A DNA stretch of 24,540 bases from Stramenopiles sp. TOSAG23-6 (lineage: Eukaryota; Sar): assembly GCA_900128565.1 (NCBI GenBank), contig LT636003.1, positions 1 to 24,540 of the forward strand. Direction: 5' to 3'. This document shows positions 18,156-24,540 of this stretch, in pieces (positions within the stretch are counted from its first letter, which is position 1; each line of letters opens with the position of its first letter). Made by a program: the position numbers and the translations under genes. The notes beneath the pieces were generated by a model that was given only the letters and a program-made list of their open reading frames with translations, was not told the DNA's origin and made no database searches.

Positions 18156-20432
18156 TTACGACCAGACAGTCTTTTTCGAAAGCAAGCGCCACTTCTTTCG
18201 CTGATCTCTTATTAAGAACTCTACAGATTTTAGTAGTATTTTTGCATCTAGGAAGCAAACATCAGATCCATAAACAACGGCTTGAACAGCTAACATTAAC
18301 TTGTCAACTTCACGACCTGAAAATTTGTCCATTTGCTTTGCCACTTTTTCAATAACTTTATCTGTTATATCATCTGAAACTTCAATTTTGGCATCTCCAT
18401 TCAAACCAATTTTTGCCCACATACGATTGATAAATGTATCTCTTTTCTTGTGTTGTAGTATATACTTATCAAAATACAGTTTTGTAAGTTTTATTCTTCC
18501 TTGCAGATCAGGAAGAGTATATTCTAAGGCTTCGTCTAAACGATCAGCTACAGCCATATCGAGATCACCTGGCCTATTTGTCGCAAGGACCATCATAAAA
18601 TCTTTTTGTGGTGTACCCGTGTGATATAAAATAGCAGACACTGCATTACGAAGAGTTTCTGAAAGAACATTATTACGAGATCCAAGGAAAGCTTCAGCTT
18701 CATCAATAAATAAAAGTAAGCCTCTTTTGGAACTTCGTGCCCAATCCATTACCTTATGCAATTCAGTGACCGCTTGCTCACCCAATGGAGCTACATCTCC
18801 ACCAGACATAATTGCATAATCAAGACCAGCTCTATGCGCTAGCTGACGAGCGGTCATTGTTTTTCCTGTTCCAGGTGGACCATGGATTATGAAAAATATT
18901 TCAAACATTAAAATCGTTAGGTACAAAATTTCGTACGAAAAAAAGTAATTCGAAATTGAAATGAAAACGTACATAAAAGAGGAAGTGTCGCATTGGTGCA
19001 CCATGCCTTCGCGCATTACCGATTGATAATGCCATACGTCGGAGACGAATATCTAATTCATTGGGTAAAATAATACCTTTAAAAGCATCGGGCTCTTTAA
19101 TACCTCGAAATCGTCGATACATTTTCATTATTGATTGTTTTGTACGGTTAAATAAAGAAAAATGATGATTATCTTTAGAGCTTTCACGTAACAAATCTGG
19201 TCGCTTCAATCGTCTTGCTACTTCTGCTGCCATCACCTTTGCAAATTCTTTACTTACAAACAGCATTAGACCTGAAACTCCAAGGAATAGACCTGTCGTA
19301 ATTAGCTGTTGTGGAGAGGATAAGAAATGTGCTATACCTTCTCCAAGTAAACGAAATCCAGTCTTGATTGCAGCAATAAGTTTCTGACGATCATGAATAG
19401 CCTGCTTTGCCTGCATGTATCGTGAAAAATATTTGTAGTAAAAAAAATCGTTAGGTACAAAATTTTCATAGTAAAAAATAAAATGAAATGAATGATGAGA
19501 ACGTACATTCGTTTGGCAATATCTTCGTTTTCTCTTTCTTGACGAATTTTTGATTCGCCTTCTATCTGCGCTGCTTCTACAGTTGCTTCTGCCTGTAACT
19601 GTGCACGTCGCATCGCCGCCTCCGCTTTCATCTCTTCCAAGTCTCGTTCATTTTGCATTCGATATGTCTCTTGAACACGAGACGCTTCAGATTGAAGAGA
19701 AACGAGCTCTTCATTACGTTCGCGAGCCATTGAATTTTCTACCTTATTTCGCTCACGAGATAACCGATCATCATATTCAACATTAGCTGCCTCCTGTTTG
19801 GCTTTGAATTCAAGACTTTTCCGATCCTGATCACCCTTGGTGCGTTCTTTTTCAACCCAAAGTTCGGCTAACCGTACCTCTGCTTCCTTTAATTTTCGTT
19901 TATTCACTAATTCCAACTCTGCTTCTTTCAATAATCGAAGTTGTACAAGTCCTAACTCATCTTGGAGACTTCCTAATTCAGATGTGATATTATGATTGAA
20001 TCCAGTGAAGTATTCAAATTCACTAATTAGCTGTTGTGTCGCAGCGATGTTAGTCCAAAACAAATTTGTTGGATTAATCATATGAAAGTTTTCTACTTCC
20101 ATTTTCTTTTCTTCATCTTTCAAATGAACATTTATTGAAGGCATCACTGTCACTGCATCTGGTAAAACAGCTAATAATTCCTGTGCAAACACTCCAACAT
20201 GTCTTCTATTTTTAAATCGAGCACTCTCAAATTGTGAAGAGACATATTCAAACTCTTTTAGGCTCAACCTTTTTAAGAGTCGCATAGAGTCAAGTGTATC
20301 TACCGGCATGACATTTTTCTTAACGCGCTTATCGGAGGCAATAGCGTGGAAAGCGTATACATCTATTGGACAAAGAAGAAATATATATACGAAAATGCAT
20401 ATCAAAATGCAGGTTCTAACCAATATGCTCAT
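18156..20432 (-). CDS. ATAD3: ATAD3-type AAA+ ATPase with N-terminal signal peptide and S74/ICA domain (three exons)
   Basis: Exons 20432-19507, 19414-18973 and 18881-18156 join in frame to 697 residues. The start ATG has an in-frame TGA two codons upstream. Residues 1-27 are a strong signal peptide (CILICIFVYIFLLC core, likely cut after VYA). Residues 33 to about 135 resemble the peptidase S74/ICA domain: SDKRVKK with Ser33 and Lys38 at the catalytic dyad spacing, then RRHVGVFAQELLAVLPDAV. Residues about 150-305 are a charged coiled coil of the ATAD3 N-terminal type, followed by a membrane segment at about 346-364. The AAA+ domain has Walker A GPPGTGKT (457-464), GGDVAPLG, Walker B LLLFIDEAEAF (Asp/Glu 516-517), ATNR and ADRLDEA. 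ATAD3 normally acts at the mitochondrial inner membrane in nucleoid and cristae organisation; a signal peptide does not fit that location. The introns are the non-canonical copies A and B. Confidence 0.9.
18882..18972 (-). mobile_element. Non-canonical introner-like intron, copy A (91 nt, ATAD3 gene)
   Basis: On the minus strand it starts GTACGTTTTCATTT after CTCTTTTAT and ends CATAATCCAT before GGTCCACC. The junction falls inside the Walker A region: only this splice gives F-Y-G-P-P-G-T-G-K-T. No AG occurs near the 3' end, so GT-AG splicing cannot do it. Shared blocks are TTTTGTACCTAACGATTT, with the CTAAC a good branch-point candidate about 35 nt from the end, and AAATATTTTTC 9 nt before the end. 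ATG occurs at both boundaries, so the exact cut can slide by up to three bases. Confidence 0.82.
19415..19506 (-). mobile_element. Non-canonical introner-like intron, copy B (92 nt, ATAD3 gene)
   Basis: On the minus strand it starts GTACGTTCTCATC after AAACGAAT and ends CACGATACAT before GCAGGCAAAG, giving E-D-I-A-K-R-M-Q-A-K, as expected across the ATAD3 coiled coil. It shares a 22-nt identical core with copy A around TTTTGTACCTAACGATTT, and AAATATTTTTC 9 nt from its end. A GT-AG alternative exists here only (donor GTTCTC, acceptor GCAG) that also keeps frame, replacing M-Q by M-Y; the similarity to copies A and C favours the GT...CAT reading. Confidence 0.78.
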
Positions 20433-20740
20433 GTCTCAAATGGATTAATTCTAGACTGGTAGATGAATGTAAGTAGCTTCGAATAAGTACATACTTTTCA
20501 TGGACAAAAGTAGTGTCCGTTGCTTGAAACCGTCGACCGTTATCTTAGTATGAAAAATTCGTACCAAACTGGCAAACGCAAATTTGCTATTGTCATACTT
20601 GTTTAACAGTTGAGAGCTTCGTGTGATAAGCTCGCTAGTCTTGAACAAATTTCAATTATAATTGTGCTTAAATGTATGTATCATATGTGTCATATGTGAT
20701 ACGGATTACTGGTTAAAGTGTAGTATACTTTTTGTTCCTC
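20433..20740. promoter_or_regulatory. Divergent intergenic region between ATAD3 and LRR genes
   Basis: The two start codons are 308 bp apart and point away from each other, so this must hold both promoters. The only visible structure is a repeat/palindrome at 20678-20702: two tandem TCATATGTG units framed by GTATCA and TGATAC. It lies about 40 bp upstream of the LRR start codon. No gene is supported here. Confidence 0.45.
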
Positions 20741-23700
20741 ATGCCTAGTGTAGACGAAAAAGAAGTTCCCACTTTCGGAGAGAAAATTTCTTCTTCTGAA
20801 GAAATTACATCAAGTGAGGAGAAATATAGTACTGAGACAAGTAGTCATTCAAAAACACATCGTTCTGAAAACTCGGATCCCGAAGAATGGTCAGATCACT
20901 CCAGTGTAGCGACATACTTTGATCTCATTGATAGATTACTTTCAAATGATGCTTCACTCGTAGACATCGATTTGGGTCAGGCAAAGCTGGGTGATAAGGG
21001 GGCAACAACAATTTCAGAAGTTTTAAAGACAAATACCAAAATCCAATCGTTAGACTTGACGTTCAATAATATAGAAAGTAAAGGTGCAGCAGCAATTTCA
21101 GAAGCATTTGGCTGGATAGAAGGTTGTGATAGATACCATAGGGAAAACGGTGGAGATATACCTTCAATTGAAGAGGAAGAAGTTACAGATGAAGATGAGG
21201 ACAAAGATAAAGAAGATGAAGAACAACTAGAAGAATCCGAGAAAAAACACGATGAAGATGTGGACAAAGATAAAGATCCCATTACAAAAATAGAATATAG
21301 AATTGAAGGGAATAATAATAATACCATAGCTAAAGTAGAGGGTGATGATGAAAAAGAATGCGTTCCAGATTTTGTACCTCATCCTATGAAAGCTTGCTCA
21401 TCTTCACTGCTAGCTATTGACTTGTCTGAAAATCCTATAGGTCCACACACTTCCGCTGAATTTTTAAGAGCTGCTGTGGTTTCTTTAGAAGAGATTAGAG
21501 CAGTAGGTATTGGAGCTGGCTGGTTAGGTGCTTTTGGCGTGGCTCATGGTTTAGAAGAAGTCGAGACTTGCCCATTACGTTGCTTAGATCTTTCACATAA
21601 TAATATAGAAGACAAAGGAGCCGTGCGACTTGCACAGGCATTAAAACACACGGTTAAAAGAGAGTCTGCGTTTGATAATACAGGCCCGGTCGCTAAGCTT
21701 CGCGCACTATTCTTGAATAATAATGGTATCGGACCGACAGGAGTATCCGCATTGTGCGATGCACTTCGTTTTCATAAACATATTGAAGTATTGCAACTAA
21801 GGTTTAATCGAATAAGAGTAGATGGCGCTGCAAAGGTTTCCTCATTTATACGGTATAACAAAACAATTACTCATCTGGACTTACGTTCATGTGCCCTAGG
21901 TGATAAAGGCTCGAAAAGATTAGGAAGTGCTCTAGAGTCGTCACAAGGTATTAGATCCCTATGGCTTGCAGGAAACCAAATAGGTGAAAAGGGAGGGAAA
22001 TATATATTTCTAGGACTACAACACAACAAGACGATTACTGAATTGGACTTACATAGTAATTTCATCAACGATGAAGCTACAAAAGCATTATGTGGCACAC
22101 TCGAAGAAAATGTGACTCTTCAAATGTTAAATTTGCGTGACAACAAAGTAAATTGCGCAGGTGCATCCAATATTGCAAAAGGATTGTCAAAAAATGGAAC
22201 GTTACAATATTTGGATTTATCACGTAATACAGTTGCAAATGTTGGGGCTTGTGACCTTGCATTCGCATTGAGTGCTTCAATGTCTATGAGGAAGCTTGAT
22301 ATAAGCGACAATGCAATAGGTGCCAAAGGTGGATCTGCGTTAGAGGCTTGTAGATCATCAAGTTTAGAAAAACGGATGGAGCAGCACAACCAGCTCCAGA
22401 GAGAGCGTCTCGAAGAAATAAAAAGAATCAAAGAGAAGCAAGCAAAACGTAAAAAAAAGCATCTCCAAAAAATAGCAAAACAAAAGGCACAACGAAGAGC
22501 TAAAGTATTTGCTGATGCTGTTTCAAATGGAAAAATCAAGATGTATTCATTTAGCGATGATGACTTGAGTGACGTTTCGAATTCAGTTGATGAAAGCAAG
22601 ATCTTAAACGGACAAGATAGCAATGAAACCAGAATTATCCGCATTGACTACTTGAATGAAGCGAAGACTGAAGATGATGAAATGATAAGCTCTGAGAGCG
22701 ATACACAAGTTCAGGAAGAAGAAATACGGTTGCATATACTATCAAATGCAGTGGAACCTCCACCAATTTTAGAAATTGAGATGGGCAATGAACGTTTACT
22801 CACTGGCAACCCAGGATTTCTTCATGTATCACCAAAAGAACCCGATATATACACAGAATTAGAAATTCAATGTATGCACCAATATACTAGACGAAAGAGG
22901 CCAACAGTAACACCGCGCATGAAACATCGAGCTCAAACTACAATAATTAGGAAGCACAAAAAGCATAAATATCGGCAAAGATCAAAAACAACACATCAGA
23001 GACAGACTGTGAAAGATCGTCTCAAAACGGTTGACTTTAAGTGGGATGATAATATACCATCAAGGCCATCCACTAATCACACAAGGCTGTATACAAGTCA
23101 ATCAAGACCTTATACGAGCATTACAAGACCACATACACATCACTCTAGGGCATATACAGATGTTTTAAGACCTCACACAAGTATTTCAAGAGCACACACA
23201 AACTATTCAATATACACGAGACCCTATACGAGTAATACGAGGCCTTATACTAGCCGAACTGACATAAGTGCGGTGAGTTTTACTGACTCACTCACTGATT
23301 ATTTCCAACGAGATACACATACCAAGGAGCGAGACACACGAAAGTTGCGTAGTCTATCGAGGTATTCGTCATTATATGGAGATACCACAAGAGCATCGAC
23401 AACTTCAACAAAGAGTACCTGGATGAAATCCAGTGTTAAAAGACGCGAAAATCTTTTGGATATGTCCCCTCGGCCATACAGTAGACAACGTGGTATCATT
23501 GGTACTCCACTGTATTCTAAAAATCAGCATGGTCGACCTACATCCGAGAAAGGTGTTTTACATGTATATAATCGACCCAAGACAATACGCCGACATACAA
23601 AGAGTACAAGTACACATCTCTGGATGGAAACTACAAACGCCTCTACAAAACATAGTTTATATGAGGCAAAAGAACAGGCAGAGGCCGATAGACTTGCTTT

Positions 23701-23851
23701 GATAGAAGAAAAAAAGGCAGAGAGAGAAGCAAAGAAGAAAAAACGGGAAGAGGAAATGAAAGCATTACTAGAACGTGGATCTAGAAGTACTACTACATCA
23801 TCCGTAACAATATCTTCCCGTTCAAGCACAAGAGGAGTATCTAATGAGTAA
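20741..23851 (+). CDS. LRR (ribonuclease-inhibitor type) protein with coiled coil and R-P-Y-T heptad tail
   Basis: Single-exon gene of 1,036 residues. The ATG at 20741 is chosen over an in-frame TTG nine bases earlier; an in-frame TAA lies at 20714. An acidic Ser/Glu-rich N-terminus leads into about ten RI-type LRRs (pattern L-x-x-L-x-L-x-x-N-x-I-x-x-x-G-A), interrupted after the second by an Asp/Glu/Lys-rich insert (about 21160-21360). The LRR block ends near 22350 (LDISDNAIGAKGGSAL). A strongly basic coiled coil follows (22370-22510), then an acidic linker, a basic region, nine heptads (23063-23260), and a C-terminal Lys/Glu helix (23660-23770). RI-type LRRs are protein-protein interaction folds, as in RanGAP, NLRC3-like and axonemal regulatory proteins. 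A cytoskeletal or flagellar role would fit the architecture but is only inference. Confidence 0.9.
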   Translation: MPSVDEKEVPTFGEKISSSEEITSSEEKYSTETSSHSKTHRSENSDPEEWSDHSSVATYFDLIDRLLSNDASLVDIDLGQAKLGDKGATTISEVLKTNTKIQSLDLTFNNIESKGAAAISEAFGWIEGCDRYHRENGGDIPSIEEEEVTDEDEDKDKEDEEQLEESEKKHDEDVDKDKDPITKIEYRIEGNNNNTIAKVEGDDEKECVPDFVPHPMKACSSSLLAIDLSENPIGPHTSAEFLRAAVVSLEEIRAVGIGAGWLGAFGVAHGLEEVETCPLRCLDLSHNNIEDKGAVRLAQALKHTVKRESAFDNTGPVAKLRALFLNNNGIGPTGVSALCDALRFHKHIEVLQLRFNRIRVDGAAKVSSFIRYNKTITHLDLRSCALGDKGSKRLGSALESSQGIRSLWLAGNQIGEKGGKYIFLGLQHNKTITELDLHSNFINDEATKALCGTLEENVTLQMLNLRDNKVNCAGASNIAKGLSKNGTLQYLDLSRNTVANVGACDLAFALSASMSMRKLDISDNAIGAKGGSALEACRSSSLEKRMEQHNQLQRERLEEIKRIKEKQAKRKKKHLQKIAKQKAQRRAKVFADAVSNGKIKMYSFSDDDLSDVSNSVDESKILNGQDSNETRIIRIDYLNEAKTEDDEMISSESDTQVQEEEIRLHILSNAVEPPPILEIEMGNERLLTGNPGFLHVSPKEPDIYTELEIQCMHQYTRRKRPTVTPRMKHRAQTTIIRKHKKHKYRQRSKTTHQRQTVKDRLKTVDFKWDDNIPSRPSTNHTRLYTSQSRPYTSITRPHTHHSRAYTDVLRPHTSISRAHTNYSIYTRPYTSNTRPYTSRTDISAVSFTDSLTDYFQRDTHTKERDTRKLRSLSRYSSLYGDTTRASTTSTKSTWMKSSVKRRENLLDMSPRPYSRQRGIIGTPLYSKNQHGRPTSEKGVLHVYNRPKTIRRHTKSTSTHLWMETTNASTKHSLYEAKEQAEADRLALIEEKKAEREAKKKKREEEMKALLERGSRSTTTSSVTISSRSSTRGVSNE
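23063..23260 (+). repeat. Nine heptad repeats R-[P/A/L]-[Y/H/S]-T-x-x-[S/T] in the LRR protein
   Basis: The 66 codons divide into nine heptapeptides, such as RPSTNHT, RPYTSIT, RPHTHHS, RAYTDVL, RPHTSIS and RPYTSRT, with a single three-residue IYT insertion after the seventh. Thr at position 4 is invariant and Arg at position 1 is invariant. Codons differ between units, so the repeat is maintained at protein level and is not a fresh DNA expansion. The regular Thr/Ser next to Arg could be a phosphorylation or microtubule-binding array; that is inference. Confidence 0.8.
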
Positions 23852-23950
23852 CTTAAAATATGTACAAAAAATGCTCTTTATAGTTACATGTAGATAGAGC
23901 AATCATGAATTATAATAATAATCATGTTTTGTCATTCAAAATGTTATTAG

Positions 23951-24490
23951 CTATTTCCGCCGCTTAGTCTTGGATTTTCGAATAAAAGATTTGGCCTTTA
24001 AAGACGGCATTTTACCGTTAAAGAAACCAGAAAATAAAGAAATTTCCCCAGTCTTTTTCTTCTTTTTCTTCTTCTTTTTCTTCTCATTCTTCAAACCAGA
24101 AACGAATGCCGCATTGAGGTTCATCGCCGGCCACTTTTGCACCTTGCACAATTTTCTTTTTTTTTTGCCATTACTTTCAATACTTTTTACCACATGATTT
24201 TGTTCCTTCTCATGATGTAGGACACTTACACTTTCTGCTGGTGAAGATATTTTGAGTTTGTTTCGTTTTTTTCCATTTCCTTTAGTTAGTTTTGCTGCAT
24301 TTCCAATAGGTGCTGCAAAATCCTCTTCCAAGTTTACTTCCATTTCATTATCACTTTGTTTTTGTGCTGCAAAATCCTCTTCCAAGTTCACTTCCATTTC
24401 ATTATCACTTTGTTTTTCTGCAATGTTTGATGAATTTTTAGTATTATCCTCTTCACATGTTTCATTCATACATCCATTAGATAAATTTTG
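23951..24490 (-). CDS. Lys-rich probably nuclear protein, 3' exon (partial)
   Basis: Minus-strand frame ending at the stop at 23953-23951. The first in-window Met is at 24469, but the frame stays open upstream (L-S-N-G-C before the Met) into an apparent introner-like intron, so this is probably a downstream exon and the gene begins beyond the window. The protein has a duplicated acidic 18-residue unit (KQSDNEMEVNLEEDFAAQ), several basic clusters (NGKKRNKLK, NGKKKRKL), a run of eleven or more Lys, and a basic C-terminus (KSFIRKSKTKRRK) that looks like a nuclear or nucleolar localisation signal. No family is recognised. Confidence 0.6.
   Translation of the reverse strand, partial: QNLSNGCMNETCEEDNTKNSSNIAEKQSDNEMEVNLEEDFAAQKQSDNEMEVNLEEDFAAPIGNAAKLTKGNGKKRNKLKISSPAESVSVLHHEKEQNHVVKSIESNGKKKRKLCKVQKWPAMNLNAAFVSGLKNEKKKKKKKKKKTGEISLFSGFFNGKMPSLKAKSFIRKSKTKRRK
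24312..24419 (-). repeat. 54-bp tandem duplication in coding sequence (two copies)
   Basis: Positions 24312-24365 and 24366-24419 are almost identical (one internal change, TTTACTT versus TTCACTT, and differences at the very end). They encode the same acidic 18-residue unit twice. The near identity at DNA level, third-position change included, points to a recent duplication that kept frame. Confidence 0.85.
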
Positions 24491-24540
24491 GAAAAATATT
24501 TCAAAAAAAAAAANCTAAANTTNGTNAGTACAAATTTTTT
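24482..24540 (-). mobile_element. Partial introner-like intron, copy D, at the right edge
   Basis: Read on the minus strand from the edge, the segment shows ATTTGTACTNACNAANTTT, a T run, then GAAATATTTTTC, in the same order and spacing as in copies A, B and C. Nine bases after that C comes the coding sequence TCTAATGGATG. The nine bases (CAAAATTTA) lack the CAT end, so the exact boundary is unclear. Several Ns fall in the conserved block. Confidence 0.55.

Noticed and set aside
18882-18972. U12-type (minor spliceosome) intron
   Set aside because: The donor GTACGTTTT does not match the U12 RTATCCTT donor, and the CTAAC block lacks the TCCTTAAC branch sequence.
19411-19502. Ordinary GT-AG intron in ATAD3 using donor GTTCTC and acceptor GCAG
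   Set aside because: It keeps frame, but the equivalent choice is impossible in copies A and C, which lack an AG. One consistent rule for all three related introns is more economical. It remains the main alternative for copy B.
18156-20432. Three separate minus-strand genes, or a frameshifted ATAD3 pseudogene
   Set aside because: The three frames join exactly in frame across two similar 91-92-nt segments, restoring Walker A and the coiled coil. Spliced exons explain this better than breaks.
20451-20648. Minus-strand ORF as an upstream exon or separate small gene
   Set aside because: It lies in a divergent promoter, resembles nothing, and the ATAD3 start has its own signal peptide and an upstream in-frame stop.

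Overview
The window reads as nuclear DNA from a single-celled eukaryote. It is AT-rich, carries spliced genes on both strands with short intergenic gaps, and encodes eukaryotic domain types (Tudor/agenet-like, PUB, EF-hand, WD40, AP2, ATAD3, ribonuclease-inhibitor-type LRR). A chromist-type protist (stramenopile, alveolate or haptophyte) is my best guess, but the lineage cannot be fixed from this sequence. Ns beside homopolymers suggest a draft or single-cell assembly.

Layout, left to right. (1) Positions 3-15857, plus strand: one uninterrupted reading frame of at least 5,284 codons, open at the left edge. It encodes a giant scaffold-like protein: Tudor-like units alternating with Arg/Ser tracts, four PUB-like domains, EF-hands, a WD40-type region with an AP2 domain placed beside a blade, a degenerate protein-kinase C-lobe, a long helical region and a charged tail. 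(2) Positions 15858-16529: a non-coding stretch containing a well-formed selenocysteine tRNA gene on the minus strand (16190-16276, anticodon UCA), a degenerate second copy of its 3' half, and a 12-bp inverted repeat flanking the locus. (3) Positions 16530-18016, plus strand: a three-exon gene for a secreted protein made of six repeats of about 61 residues, each with a CX4C motif. (4) Positions 20432-18156, minus strand: a three-exon ATAD3-type AAA+ ATPase whose N-terminus is a signal peptide followed directly by a peptidase S74 / intramolecular chaperone auto-processing (ICA) domain with an apparent Ser-Lys dyad. (5) Positions 20741-23851, plus strand: an LRR protein with a basic coiled coil and nine R-P-Y-T-type heptads. 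(6) Minus strand to the right edge: the 3' part of a Lys-rich, probably nuclear protein.

The most unusual signal is a family of short, related introns. Two lie in the ATAD3 gene (91 and 92 nt), one in the secreted-repeat gene (146 nt), and a fourth partial copy appears at the right edge. They share a GTACGTT 5' end, an internal GTACCTAAY block about 35-40 nt from the 3' end, and an AAATATTTTTC element exactly 9 nt before the end. The protein reading frames place the 3' boundary at CAT, not AG. This fits a non-canonical, introner-like element family living beside an ordinary GT-AG intron in the same gene. The second notable item is the S74/ICA-ATAD3 fusion.

The neighbouring genes do not form an evident pathway. 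The tRNA-Sec implies that the organism makes selenoproteins, but I see no selenoprotein in the window.
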